In this document: positions 17,476 to 27,720 of the stretch, piece by piece
Layout of the letters: the number at the start of each line of letters is the position of its first letter
Position numbering within the stretch: the stretch's first letter is position 1
Source: Pararhodonellum marinum
GTDB lineage: Bacteria > Bacteroidota > Bacteroidia > Cytophagales > Cyclobacteriaceae
NCBI RefSeq assembly: GCF_015354735.1
Contig: NZ_JACEFJ010000010.1
Location: 62,001 to 126,000 of the forward strand
Reading direction: 5' to 3'
Length of the DNA: 64,000 nt
Made by a program: the position numbers and the translations under genes
Notes under the pieces: generated by a model
The model's database searches: none
Seen by the model: only the letters and a program-made list of their open reading frames with translations
What the model was told of the DNA's origin: nothing

Positions 17476-19407
17476 ATGTATAAAGGCATTTTTGTACTGC
17501 TGTCTTTGGCTTGGGTATTTTGGTCCCAGCCTTCATTTGGACAGGAAAGGGAAGAAATCTTGCGGTATCACAGTGAGGTGCTTGTCATGGAAGACGGTAC
17601 GCTGGATGTTACCGAAACCATTCAGGTCAGAAGTCTCAACCAAGCCATCAGCCGGGGTATTTTCAGGCGTTTTCCAGTCCGGTACCGGGACAGGTTCAAT
17701 AATTTAATCAAAGTTGATTTTGAGGTGCAGGGTGTAACCAAGGACGGAGAACCCGAACCCTATGAGGTCATTCCTGAAGGAGATTTCAGAACCATCAGAA
17801 TTGGTCAGTCATCTGTTATCCTTAGTCCGGGGGTCTATGCGTACGAAATCAGCTTTAGGACCAGGAAGCAAATCGGATTTTTTGAGGATTATGATGAGTT
17901 GTACTGGAACGCCATCGGGGCAGAGTGGCAATTCCCCATACTGGAAGCCTCAGCCAGGATCACGGTGCCGCCTGATGCCCATGTCCTACAACATGCTGCC
18001 TATGCCGGCGGAGCCAATTCCTCAGGATGTGACTGTGAGATAGAAGTGGAGGACAACAGAATTCTTTCCGTAAAGGTCAATGGAGGATTGAGTCCCAATC
18101 AAGGATTGACCATGGCAGTGGCCTGGCCAAAGGGTATCATACCTGCTCCAAGCGGTAAAGATAAAGCCATGGGTTTTCTGGAAGCCAACAAAGCCATATG
18201 GATTGGTTTGGTGGCTTTTCTTTTTGTTTTGTTTTATTATTTGTGGGCTTGGAAAAAAGTTGGGGTGGATCCAGAGAGAGGTACCATCATTCCGCTTTTT
18301 GAAGCCCCCGAGGGTTTGGACGCGCCAGCTTGCCGCTATGTTTCCAGGATGGGTTTTGACCATACTGCCTTCGTATCGGGCATTGTACAATTGGCAGTAA
18401 AGGAAGTGGTCAAAATCGTAGAACACAAAAGGCGCCAGTACAGGATAGAACTACAAGACCATGACCCTGAAAAGCTGAGTGAAACAGAACAAAAGATAGT
18501 GGCAGCCTTGTTCTCCAGTGGAGCAACCACCCTTGAACTTACCCAAAAAGAACATACCAAAGTAGGCAAAGCCCTTAAAGCCCTACAAGGCGACTTGGAT
18601 AGAACCTACAAAGGGGCCTATTTTAAGCTGAACGCTCTTTGGTTGTTGCCCGGGATTTTGGTTTCCGTCATTTCAGTACTTTGGATCATCAGTACCTTGA
18701 TGGACCAAAGCACCAGTGAAGAAGGTGCATTTGTTATTTTCGGTGTGGTCTTCATTGTTTTTTTGATCATTGCCTTGTCTGGTCTTTTCATTCTGATCGT
18801 AAAATTCCTGGATACCGGCAAGATTAAATGGGCCTCTTTGATTGGTCAATCGTTTTTTTTGGTGGTTTTGTTGGTGATTGCGTATTTTGCATGGACCCAA
18901 TTCAAAGTACCTATTCCTTATGGCCCCTTACTTCTGGTGCTGCTGATAGGTGTTTTGTCCCCTATATTTTATTATTTGATCAAAGCCCCAACTGAAAAAG
19001 GGAGAAAGGTCATGGATGAAATTGAGGGATTCAAAATGTACCTGAATGCAGCAGAACGAGAAATGATCCAAAGGTTCAATCCCCCTGAAATGACTCCTGA
19101 AATCTTTGAAAAGTACCTTCCATATGCCATTGCATTGGGAGTAGGGGAGGCTTGGGGTAAAACCTTTGAGAAACAACTGGCACTGGCAAGTGTTCAACAG
19201 CAAAACCAAAGGGCTTATTCACCGACCTGGTATGCTGGTACACGGGCCTTCAATGCAGCCTCTTTGGGTTCGTTTTCCAAAAATCTCAGCAGTTCCTTCG
19301 GTACTGCGCTTTCCAATTCCGCTACACCTCCAGGTTCCAGTTCGGGAAGTGGAGGAGGAGGACGTGTCGGCGGTGGCGGAGGCGGCGGAGGCGGCGGGGG
19401 TTGGTAA
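17476..19407 (+). CDS. DUF2207 domain membrane protein
   Basis: A roughly 643-residue protein. A signal peptide (about 1-24, ending WSQPSFGQE) leads into an extracytoplasmic DUF2207 domain (ILRYHSEVLVMEDGTLDVTE; SRGIFRRFPVRYRD). Hydrophobic segments lie near residues 245, 390, 430 and 460-490. The C-terminus is serine-rich, then almost pure glycine ending GGW, a known tail of this family, giving a GGC/GGA repeat tract at about 19352-19404. The start is ATG 17476; an in-frame TTG at 17467 overlaps the lemA stop and is less likely. It forms an operon with lemA. Its function is unknown. Confidence 0.88.
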   Translation: MYKGIFVLLSLAWVFWSQPSFGQEREEILRYHSEVLVMEDGTLDVTETIQVRSLNQAISRGIFRRFPVRYRDRFNNLIKVDFEVQGVTKDGEPEPYEVIPEGDFRTIRIGQSSVILSPGVYAYEISFRTRKQIGFFEDYDELYWNAIGAEWQFPILEASARITVPPDAHVLQHAAYAGGANSSGCDCEIEVEDNRILSVKVNGGLSPNQGLTMAVAWPKGIIPAPSGKDKAMGFLEANKAIWIGLVAFLFVLFYYLWAWKKVGVDPERGTIIPLFEAPEGLDAPACRYVSRMGFDHTAFVSGIVQLAVKEVVKIVEHKRRQYRIELQDHDPEKLSETEQKIVAALFSSGATTLELTQKEHTKVGKALKALQGDLDRTYKGAYFKLNALWLLPGILVSVISVLWIISTLMDQSTSEEGAFVIFGVVFIVFLIIALSGLFILIVKFLDTGKIKWASLIGQSFFLVVLLVIAYFAWTQFKVPIPYGPLLLVLLIGVLSPIFYYLIKAPTEKGRKVMDEIEGFKMYLNAAEREMIQRFNPPEMTPEIFEKYLPYAIALGVGEAWGKTFEKQLALASVQQQNQRAYSPTWYAGTRAFNAASLGSFSKNLSSSFGTALSNSATPPGSSSGSGGGGRVGGGGGGGGGGGW

Positions 19408-19581
19408 TTTGATTCAGGTTGTCGGGTTATCATGTTGTCAGGTTTTCCGGCCATTGAACTTCCGTCTTCTTTCTTCTGACTTCCCAAAATCAAATAACCA
19501 ATTACTGTGCTTTCTTAACACCTTTTCAATGTGGTTTATCCGAAGTAATTGTTAACTTATTTAATAAAAATCATTTGGAAT

Positions 19582-20919
19582 ATGGAAAATTTCTTTAAAA
19601 GAATCTTAGCCCTGTTTTTAGGGGTGCTGTTTTTTGGAATTTCTAAAGCACAAAACACGCCGTCCGCTTCCCTGATTTTTGAAAATGTGAATGTTTTTGA
19701 TGGGAGAACCGACAGGCTCATCCCCAATCAATATGTGCTGATTGAAGGAAATAAAATCACCTCCATATCCTCCACTTCGCTTTCCCCTAGCGATAAAACC
19801 ACGGTCATTCAGGCAGCTGGCAAAACCCTGATGCCGGGCTTGATCGATGTGCACGTTCACTTGATATATGGTTCCCTTTCTATGGTGGAATTGATGTCAC
19901 CGGGTCTGAATGAAAAAGCCATGATGGAAAAAGCATCGTACCAGGCAGAAAAAATGCTCCTAAGGGGATTTACAGCTGTCAGAGATGTAGGCGGTCCAAT
20001 TTTTTTCTTAAAGTCTGCCATAGACAAAGGGGAGGTATTAGGACCTAGAATATGGCCATCAGGGGCCACCATCAGTCAGACTTCCGGACACGGGGATCAA
20101 CGCATGCCCGATGAAAAATCCAGACGGTTTTTCGGCACTCCCGCACGTGCTGAGCTTTTAAATTCCACCTTTATCGCGGATGGAAGGGATGAGGTCCTGA
20201 CAGCGGTGAGAGAAAACCTGAGGTATGGGGCCAGTCAGATCAAAGTGATGGCCGGCGGAGGAACATCTTCCGCCTATGATCCGGTAGATGTGACCCAATA
20301 TACCCTCGACGAGATGAAGGCGGCAGTAGAAGCTGCCGATGATTGGGGGACTTATGTAACAGTTCACGCTTACAACCCTAAATCTGTGCGAAGAGCCATA
20401 GAAGCAGGAGTTAAATGCATAGAACATGGCCAACTGCTGGATGAAAAGACCCTTAGGCTGATGAAAAAAAAGGGGATCTGGTTAAGCTGCCAAAATCTGG
20501 AGGAAAGCAGCCCGACGATGGATCCTTTGCGGCGAGAAAAACGAGAACCAGTAATCCAAGGCCAGAAAATGATTTGGCCCATGGCCAAGAAGCTGAAGGT
20601 CAAGATGGCTTGGGGCACCGACTTTCTCTTTAACCCGGCACTCAATGAGGAGCAAAATGAGTATATCCTCAAATTGACCACCTGGTTTAGCCCCTATGAG
20701 ATTCTTAAAATGATTACCCATGACAATGCTCAACTGCTGTCCTTATCGGGTCTAAGGGGTCCTTATCAGGGAGTTTTGGGGGTGATAGAGCCAGGTGCTT
20801 TTGCGGATTTGATCTTGGTGGATGGCAATCCCCTGGACAACATCAATCTAATCGCCCAGCCGGAAGAAAAGTTTGTGGTGATTGTGAAGGATGGGAAGGT
20901 TGTCAAGAATTCATTGTAA
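19582..20919 (+). CDS. Exported amidohydrolase-family protein
   Basis: A roughly 445-residue metal-dependent hydrolase of the amidohydrolase superfamily. A signal peptide ends near FFGISKAQ. Metal ligands are evident in MPGLIDVHVHL (HxH), a Lys-bearing QIKVMAGGGTSS strand, VTVHAYN and CIEHGQLLD (two His), and the final Asp in MAWGTDF. The C-terminal composite beta-domain ends PGAFADLILVDGNPLDN. Related proteins hydrolyse prolyl dipeptides (Xaa-Pro prolidases) or imidazolone-like rings; the substrate is not shown. The start is ATG 19582; an upstream ATG at 19549 would put a hydrophobic stretch before the signal peptide. Confidence 0.87.
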   Translation: MENFFKRILALFLGVLFFGISKAQNTPSASLIFENVNVFDGRTDRLIPNQYVLIEGNKITSISSTSLSPSDKTTVIQAAGKTLMPGLIDVHVHLIYGSLSMVELMSPGLNEKAMMEKASYQAEKMLLRGFTAVRDVGGPIFFLKSAIDKGEVLGPRIWPSGATISQTSGHGDQRMPDEKSRRFFGTPARAELLNSTFIADGRDEVLTAVRENLRYGASQIKVMAGGGTSSAYDPVDVTQYTLDEMKAAVEAADDWGTYVTVHAYNPKSVRRAIEAGVKCIEHGQLLDEKTLRLMKKKGIWLSCQNLEESSPTMDPLRREKREPVIQGQKMIWPMAKKLKVKMAWGTDFLFNPALNEEQNEYILKLTTWFSPYEILKMITHDNAQLLSLSGLRGPYQGVLGVIEPGAFADLILVDGNPLDNINLIAQPEEKFVVIVKDGKVVKNSL

Positions 20920-20954
20920 GACTTAGTGGAACTAGATAGAAAAAAAAGGTAAGG

Positions 20955-23900
20955 TCATTTGATGGTCACTTTTTTAACTCCATTATTGGCACTGAAAGTA
21001 GGGAAATACATCAATTCAATTTTGGCAGGATTCAGGGTAAAAGTCCCTTTGTACCTTGGCATCAACTTAATTTCAAAGGTATACTCCCCTTTGGGAAGTC
21101 TTTCAAAGAAAATCGCTGTTTCGTTTTTGAAATATTCCCGGTGAGATTCGATGCGCAAGGTCTTGCTCTTATCGGTGTATGAACAACCTCCGGGGATAGG
21201 CACATTGATCATGACATAATCTGCGTCTTTTAATACTTTTACGCGAACCCGCATAATCGTTTCCTGACCAGCAATCAACAATAAAGTGGAATCCTGATTC
21301 ATAAGGGTTTCGATTTCGAAGTCATTTTTAGTGAAGGAGGGGGATTCATTCCAGTAGGTTTGGCTACTGGATATGTACAATGGAAATTCCCCTGTCTTTG
21401 ATATTTCCAGATTTTGGAATGGATCAACTTTCATTTCAATTGGGAAATCAGTGAAGGTTTTATCAATTCCGCCCTTTAGTACCAAGGTGCCCCGACTCCA
21501 ATTGTTTTTTTCGCCTAATACATCCGGCAATATAGTTTCAATGATTTTGGCAGATTGAAAGGTATTTTGCCATCTTCCGGGTTGTCTTTTCTCCAGCAAA
21601 TAATTCCTGATTTTAAGTAATTTTTCGTTTTGATTGCTGGTGTCCGCCTTCAACAAGCGGTAGGCGATTAATGTGCTTTGAATGTCATTCTTCAAAAGAT
21701 TGAACGCTTCGGAATTTTCTGAATAGTATAGGTTTCCAAAAAGTGTCTTTTCTTCATACGTTTTCAAAAAATCCAAATTATACGGCAGTTTTGCCAAGTG
21801 TTTTAATTCTGTTATTTGAAGAAGACTGTTCAAAGACAAATCTTTTGTTTTCTCTAAATCACTTAAATATTCTTTGAAGCTTATAGTTGCATTCAGTAAA
21901 TGGAGAATTTGAAGCGATTGGAGTCGGGTGTTTAAACCATCTTTGTTTTCCAGTTTCCAGACCAACTGATCGATAATTTCTCTCTTGTTTAGGTTGATGC
22001 TGTATCCGATATTTTCAGCTTGCAGCAGTGCCTCAAGAACATGAAAGCTGATCCAATCACTTTCCGGTGAGCCTTTCCACCATCCCCACATGCCATTGAC
22101 CAATTGGTTGGACCTGAGTAATCTAATGATTCTTTTGACTTCATTTTCACGTTTGAATTTCTCAGCTCTGTGGTTAGCGATATGATTTTGAGCCAGTAAT
22201 GCCTTTAATTTCGATGCCAATTGCTCATTGCAGGAATACTTGTATTCAATCAAGGCTTCAATCTCTTCCTCCAGCACATCAAGAAAATCTGATTTGGCAA
22301 AAAGTGTCACTTCTCCCATTTTAGGATCGTGGGAAAGGAATATGGTAGTATCCCCGTTCAGCGCATGAAAACTACCTGTTGTTTCCCTTATTCCCATTGG
22401 ATAGACGGGTATGTTTCTTTGCTCCCCATCGAAGTACCCATCTTCCTTTTCCAAGTAATATTTGATCATCAAGGAATCCGAGGCAAGGATGCTCAATGTA
22501 TCGATTATCGAATCCTTGAATTTGCTTGTTTTCATTCCTTGGATTTCCTCATTGACTTCAAACCTAGTGGTAATTTCTACCGAATCAGGAGAATAGTTCA
22601 AAGCCTTGCCTATTCCGTAAGTCAAATCAGATTTAACCAGGAATCCTGGAACAGCTAGCTGAGCCATCAATGGTTTGTAGGATTTGATCAAACTTTTGGT
22701 TTGGCCTGATTGACGGTTTCCATTCATTGCCAGATAATAGGTTTCCCAACTTGTGACATCATCAGGAAAAGTAACTTCAAAGCTTACCTTTCCATGCTTG
22801 TCAGTTTTGAGTCTTGGTTGCCAAAATGCATCATCTGAGAAATTTTCTCTGATGGAGGAAGATTGGGCTGCTGCTAAAAAAAAGCTTTCATCAAATTCAG
22901 CCCCTTTTTCCCCTGTGGATGGGGTAGAGAGAAAATTACCTGAATTGGTACTGAATATTACTACACCGTTTGCAGCACTTGCCCCATAAATGTTGATGGC
23001 ATCGTTACCTTTGAGGATGTCCATACTTTTTATCATGGAAGGATCAAGTTCTGCAATATCCCCAAGAAATACCTTTCCATTGATGATGAACAGAGGCGTA
23101 TTGGCAAAACCAATGGTGGACGCCCCCCTAACCCTGATTTCCAAGGCATTTCCGTGATTGTCCTTCGATACTTGGATTCCCATTACTCGGCCTTCTAATG
23201 CACCTGAAAGATTTCCACTCACTTCAGCAATGCCCCCTGTATAATTTTGAGAAGCTACTGTTGTAATCGAACTTGTCAGGCTTTTCACAGTCTGTTCGCC
23301 ATATCCCATCACAACAACTTCTTCCAGACGATTGACATCAGTTTCAAGCCAAACATTTAATATGGATTGGGTTCCAATGAATTCTTCTATAGGTTGAAAA
23401 CCAATGAAAGAGAAGGACAAGATTTTTTTATCTTCAGGGACTTTTATGGAGTAAAATCCATTTAAATCTGTAACCGTCCCATAATTTGTTCCTTTTATAT
23501 TGATATTCACCCCGGGTAGAGGATCTCCAGACCCTGATTCATAGACAAAACCCTCCACCCATTTTCCCTCACCGGTATAAATAAACTGCTGTTGATACAG
23601 GTTGAAAATCTGTTTTAACTCACGTTCTTCATCAATTCCATAATAAGAAGGCTTAAAGAGTGTTTCTTCTATGATATTGCTGATTTCGATACTGAAGGAA
23701 TCCTTTTTGAATGTTGGAGGCTGATGGAATTCATAGAAATTGAGACCATTTGGCTGGATGAAAACAGAATCAATAACATGATAACTTGACCCTGGGTAAA
23801 AGAATATCAACTGATAAGTCCCTTCTTTAAGTTCATGAATCAAGGAGGAATTCCCTGGATAAACCCGAAGAAATTCATGGTTGTCATATCTGAACATCAG

Positions 23901-26900
23901 TAGGTTTAAAGGTAAATTCTTCAAGGGATCTTCCTTGCCAGATAATTTTATGTACAGACGTCCATTGCCTGGACTAGTGGCTTTTGGATACTGATACCTG
24001 GCAGTCAATAATCTTTTTGAGTTGAGGTAATCTTCCCATTGATTGAGGAGTGAATTTTTGGTCAATACGACATCAGATAAACTCCTTTCTTCATCTTTAA
24101 AGTTGAGATATTTGGGGTAACCATTTAAATCTACACTTCGCATTTTGATCAATCCCTCCGAAAAATCATATTGCAGGTTTGGTTCATGTTGGAATTCAGC
24201 TTGATATCCGCCCATCAGGTGGAAAGATACGTTTCCGGCAACTGGACCAGCAAGATACTGGTTAGCCCGAAACATAGGGGGTAAGGATAGCAATTGAATG
24301 AAATCATCTTGCCTGATATAGGCATACCGGTTTGCAAAAGTGTTTCGATACGGGAAGATATATCTGTAAAGTGTCCTTTGCTCTTGGGCACTTAGTTCAG
24401 GCTCTTCCAGACTTGTTTTGACACTTTTATGGACCAAATCCTCATTAAGACTCAAGATTAATTTTTCACCTAACTTGAAATAAAGACTGTCTATGGTAAT
24501 GCTTCTGTTATGAGTTCGAAGCTTGATTTGATGGTAGCCGCTGTCAAGCTGAAAGGAATAAGGAGATGGAAGGCTATTCCAGCTGAAATAAACCGGCTTA
24601 TTGTCAATGTAGACCACATGTACTGGCTGAATATCACCTTTAGAAACCACAAAAGGGGCTACTTGGGTTATGGTATCTTCTGAAGGATACCTGTATGTAT
24701 AAATGTAGTTTTCAGGATAGATAAACCTGTAATACTCAATCGAATCCAGTCCCGCAAGGAGTTTCCAGGTTTGATAGTTCAACTTTGTGCTTTTGTTAGG
24801 TTCCAGATGGTTGTCCTCAAAATCGAATCTGTTGATTACACTTCTGTTTTTTCTTCCTTTGCCAAGATAAGGCAGGCTAGGTGGGTCATATGCGAATTTT
24901 TTTGTCATCGAATAGGCCGTCAAATCAACGTCTTCGACAGGGTTACCCTTAAAATCTGTCACCAACAATTCAATGGTTGATTTTTGACCTGGTATGACTA
25001 ATTTGGGTTGAGAGACCGCTATGTTGAGTTTCTTATCGTTAAGTGGAATAATATAGTCTTCTACCTTAATCTTCCCACCCCATAGATATTGGATTGAAAC
25101 GAAATAGTTTTCTTTGGAGGAGGTGCTTTCTTTGAAATTCAATGTGTTTGAATAGCCAGCTACTTGTTCGGAGTTTTTCTTGTATATGTTGTAGCTGAAT
25201 GGGATTTTTCGAGGATTATTTACCAATATGAATAAAGAATCTGCAGTTCTTTCGGAATAACACTGTAGGAGTGAAGGACATCTGAAAATATCAAAGGTCT
25301 CCGATATGCTGTCCGTTTTAAAGGTATAGGAGGCATAAAAGGGGTTTATGGCCAATGAGGCAGAAGATGACCCTTCATATAGTTTATTCGAATTCCCAAA
25401 ATTATCAGTGGCTTCCACCCATACCTTTTTATTGATGGTTGTACCATTGTTCTTTAATTGAAAGTGAATGGAATCAGCTTGAATCTCAATATCGAAATTT
25501 TCCAAATCGAAAAAATAGTCCACTGCTAAACTTTCAGCAATGGCTTCATTTTCTGAATTCAGTAATCTTACCAGCAGGTCATATTCAAAATTCGCTTTCG
25601 GGAAATTCTCATCTGAAATTTCAATTTCAGTTTCTCCGTTTGCTTGAAGTTTTTGTTTATGGACATAAAGCGTATCAGGTAAAAAAACATGGTCATCAAA
25701 GTTCGCGTTGAGGACATTCGGTTGAAGTATAATTTCCAACCGAGCATCCAAAAGATTTAAGTCATTTTCATCAGTCCCTTTAATGGATAAGTTGATTTTT
25801 TGGTCCCGGAAATGTGCTTTTTCCTTTAATGTAACCTCAAGTTTGATTTTGGAGAGCTCATATTCTTCATACCTAAATGAGCGAATCATGTAAGTTTTAT
25901 CCTCATTTAAATTCAGGGCAATGTGGTAGTTACGGTCTAATTGTAACTCAAGTGAATCATGAAGGTGGAACTCAAATTCATATCCCCCTTTCCGGTAGGG
26001 TTTCAATTCAGTAAGAATTAAATTTCTTTTAGGCGTCTGAAGTTCCACATAAACTGGTTTGTTGATGGGCTTACCTTTTCTGTTTACAAGAAATGATTTC
26101 AATTTCACCGTATCACCGGGGTGGTATTTGGCTTTGTTGAACACAATATACCCGGTATGTTTCTGAGTAAATTTATAGGAGGATTGATCATAACAATGAT
26201 AATCGTCAAAAATACAAGCGACTTTATGATAGGAATTGGAGAAAAAATTCTTGGTGCGATATATGGTGCCTTGTGATCTACCTTCTGAAATGGATTTCAC
26301 ACCATCAATGGGCAGATGAACCACATAGTTGATTGGTATCCAAATATATTTTAGCGGGGTCCCATACAAGACTTTTCTGGAACCTCTTTTAATACCAGAA
26401 TTGTTGTATGCTCTGTTTAAATGATAAAAGGAAGTAAAATCCCCATGGTTCACTTTTAGTAAGCCTTTGGCATTGGATTTTTTCCTTAAAAAGGAATTTG
26501 TTTTGGGATCAAATTTCAGGGTTTTCCCTTTGACACTTACTGCTGCATCTGAAATGATTTGACCCTTTAAATCATATATCTGAATACTTAAATCAGCTTG
26601 ATTGTTTAAAATAAAAACTTCAAAATCTTGGATGGTAGCAAAGGAAAGTTTCAGTTTGTTTTTTTCAGTGTAGGCTTTTAAATAATGTCCTTGGGGTAAT
26701 TTTCTTTTGTATTCTTGATCAGTTGGAAATGAATCCACCAGCGTATGAAAAAAAGTGGAATCAACAACCCATACATCTTTTTGCACGATATTTTCGGCCT
26801 CTTTATCGGCGATTTTATATATGTAGGTAAAAAAACTGCTTTGCCTACTCTCCAATAACTTTTGACTTTGCGCATGAAGGGAAATTATGAAGAAAAAAAT

Positions 26901-26939
26901 CAATAAGAATAAATGTTTCCCTTGAGGAGTTGTATTCAT
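20955..26939 (-). CDS. Alpha-2-macroglobulin-like protein with internal carboxypeptidase-regulatory domain and TonB plug
   Basis: A 1994-residue exported protein from ATG 26939 with a signal peptide (LFLLIFFFIISLHAQS). Order: MG domains with the MG2-type motif NKAKYHPGDTVKLKSFLVN (about 270-290); further beta domains; a CarboxypepD_reg-like domain at about 1126-1210 (DPLPGVNINIKGTNYGTVTD); a SusC-type TonB plug at about 1215-1337 (VVVMGYGEQTVKS, then ILKGNDAINIYGASAANGVV). The A2M core follows (FWQPRLKTDKHGKVSFEVTF, about 1380) with a thioester-type CNEQ at C1570, then the helical toroid and C-terminal beta domains. No TonB beta-barrel follows the plug. Bacterial A2Ms are thought to trap attacking proteases. 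The plug suggests attachment to or interaction with outer-membrane machinery, by inference. It is monocistronic. Confidence 0.85.
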   Translation of the reverse strand: MNTTPQGKHLFLLIFFFIISLHAQSQKLLESRQSSFFTYIYKIADKEAENIVQKDVWVVDSTFFHTLVDSFPTDQEYKRKLPQGHYLKAYTEKNKLKLSFATIQDFEVFILNNQADLSIQIYDLKGQIISDAAVSVKGKTLKFDPKTNSFLRKKSNAKGLLKVNHGDFTSFYHLNRAYNNSGIKRGSRKVLYGTPLKYIWIPINYVVHLPIDGVKSISEGRSQGTIYRTKNFFSNSYHKVACIFDDYHCYDQSSYKFTQKHTGYIVFNKAKYHPGDTVKLKSFLVNRKGKPINKPVYVELQTPKRNLILTELKPYRKGGYEFEFHLHDSLELQLDRNYHIALNLNEDKTYMIRSFRYEEYELSKIKLEVTLKEKAHFRDQKINLSIKGTDENDLNLLDARLEIILQPNVLNANFDDHVFLPDTLYVHKQKLQANGETEIEISDENFPKANFEYDLLVRLLNSENEAIAESLAVDYFFDLENFDIEIQADSIHFQLKNNGTTINKKVWVEATDNFGNSNKLYEGSSSASLAINPFYASYTFKTDSISETFDIFRCPSLLQCYSERTADSLFILVNNPRKIPFSYNIYKKNSEQVAGYSNTLNFKESTSSKENYFVSIQYLWGGKIKVEDYIIPLNDKKLNIAVSQPKLVIPGQKSTIELLVTDFKGNPVEDVDLTAYSMTKKFAYDPPSLPYLGKGRKNRSVINRFDFEDNHLEPNKSTKLNYQTWKLLAGLDSIEYYRFIYPENYIYTYRYPSEDTITQVAPFVVSKGDIQPVHVVYIDNKPVYFSWNSLPSPYSFQLDSGYHQIKLRTHNRSITIDSLYFKLGEKLILSLNEDLVHKSVKTSLEEPELSAQEQRTLYRYIFPYRNTFANRYAYIRQDDFIQLLSLPPMFRANQYLAGPVAGNVSFHLMGGYQAEFQHEPNLQYDFSEGLIKMRSVDLNGYPKYLNFKDEERSLSDVVLTKNSLLNQWEDYLNSKRLLTARYQYPKATSPGNGRLYIKLSGKEDPLKNLPLNLLMFRYDNHEFLRVYPGNSSLIHELKEGTYQLIFFYPGSSYHVIDSVFIQPNGLNFYEFHQPPTFKKDSFSIEISNIIEETLFKPSYYGIDEERELKQIFNLYQQQFIYTGEGKWVEGFVYESGSGDPLPGVNINIKGTNYGTVTDLNGFYSIKVPEDKKILSFSFIGFQPIEEFIGTQSILNVWLETDVNRLEEVVVMGYGEQTVKSLTSSITTVASQNYTGGIAEVSGNLSGALEGRVMGIQVSKDNHGNALEIRVRGASTIGFANTPLFIINGKVFLGDIAELDPSMIKSMDILKGNDAINIYGASAANGVVIFSTNSGNFLSTPSTGEKGAEFDESFFLAAAQSSSIRENFSDDAFWQPRLKTDKHGKVSFEVTFPDDVTSWETYYLAMNGNRQSGQTKSLIKSYKPLMAQLAVPGFLVKSDLTYGIGKALNYSPDSVEITTRFEVNEEIQGMKTSKFKDSIIDTLSILASDSLMIKYYLEKEDGYFDGEQRNIPVYPMGIRETTGSFHALNGDTTIFLSHDPKMGEVTLFAKSDFLDVLEEEIEALIEYKYSCNEQLASKLKALLAQNHIANHRAEKFKRENEVKRIIRLLRSNQLVNGMWGWWKGSPESDWISFHVLEALLQAENIGYSINLNKREIIDQLVWKLENKDGLNTRLQSLQILHLLNATISFKEYLSDLEKTKDLSLNSLLQITELKHLAKLPYNLDFLKTYEEKTLFGNLYYSENSEAFNLLKNDIQSTLIAYRLLKADTSNQNEKLLKIRNYLLEKRQPGRWQNTFQSAKIIETILPDVLGEKNNWSRGTLVLKGGIDKTFTDFPIEMKVDPFQNLEISKTGEFPLYISSSQTYWNESPSFTKNDFEIETLMNQDSTLLLIAGQETIMRVRVKVLKDADYVMINVPIPGGCSYTDKSKTLRIESHREYFKNETAIFFERLPKGEYTFEIKLMPRYKGTFTLNPAKIELMYFPTFSANNGVKKVTIK

Positions 26940-27058
26940 GTCAAAAATCAATAAGGTTATTTTTAAAAATCCAGTTAAGAAATTGAAACGGTATATGAAA
27001 TTTAAAGTTCTGGTATCTCAATGGGTGGAAATTACATTTTTTACCCACTTTAAAAAAA

Positions 27059-27607
27059 TCAATCCCTATTCTCAATCACCTTAACTCTTATACTGATCAT
27101 TTCCAAAGGTTCATCCGCATCATCTCTTTCTACAGAAACGATTTTATCAACAAGGTCCATTCCTGAAATCACCTGACCAAAAACGGTGTAATTCCCATCC
27201 AAGCGATGGAGGCCTGCTTGGTTTTGGACAATGTAAAACTGGCATCTTGCCGATAATTTACCGGGATTGTCATCCCTTCCAGCCCCCACTGCTCCATATA
27301 TGTGGGTGAGATCAGGATGAAATTCTGGATCAAGCAGGTATTCAGGATCCTTGAAACCCTCTTCTGTATCCGGGCATCCACCCTGGGCCACGAAATCCGG
27401 AATGACCCTATTGAAAGTCAGGGAATCCCAGTACCCCGCTTCAGCCAGTTGAATAAAGCTGTCCCGGTGATTTGGAGTCAGATCATGGAGCTGAATGATG
27501 ATGTCTCCTAAAGGGGTTTCTATTTTGGCCAGACTCGACTGAGCAGAGGAGCTGAAGACGGATGCCAATAACACCAAAAAACTACTTACAAACCTTAGGA
27601 TTATCAT
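27059..27607 (-). CDS. Cyclophilin-type peptidyl-prolyl isomerase, exported
   Basis: A roughly 182-residue cyclophilin that catalyses cis-trans proline isomerisation during protein folding. A signal peptide (LRFVSSFLVLLASVFSSSAQ) predicts periplasmic location. The catalytic core shows FNRVIPDFVAQGGCPDTEEG, CQFYIVQNQAG and NYTVFGQVISGMD. These are typical PPIase positions, with Arg in FNRVIP and His in LHRLDG (Trp is replaced by His at the usual cyclosporin-Trp position, common in bacterial forms). The start is ATG 27607; the frame is open further upstream only from a TTG. Confidence 0.9.
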   Translation of the reverse strand: MIILRFVSSFLVLLASVFSSSAQSSLAKIETPLGDIIIQLHDLTPNHRDSFIQLAEAGYWDSLTFNRVIPDFVAQGGCPDTEEGFKDPEYLLDPEFHPDLTHIYGAVGAGRDDNPGKLSARCQFYIVQNQAGLHRLDGNYTVFGQVISGMDLVDKIVSVERDDADEPLEMISIRVKVIENRD

Positions 27608-27720
27608 GGCATTGAAAATGAAACGATTTTGGAGGTATGACAATAATCGAAATAGTTTTTAAAAATCAACCATTTCCAAAGCTCCACTCCTTGGAAATGG
27701 TTGAAAAGAAGCTTATGAAA

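Noticed and set aside
19352-19404. GGC/GGA-rich repeat tract
   Set aside because: It encodes the poly-glycine tail typical of DUF2207 proteins, so it is coding and not a separate repeat element.
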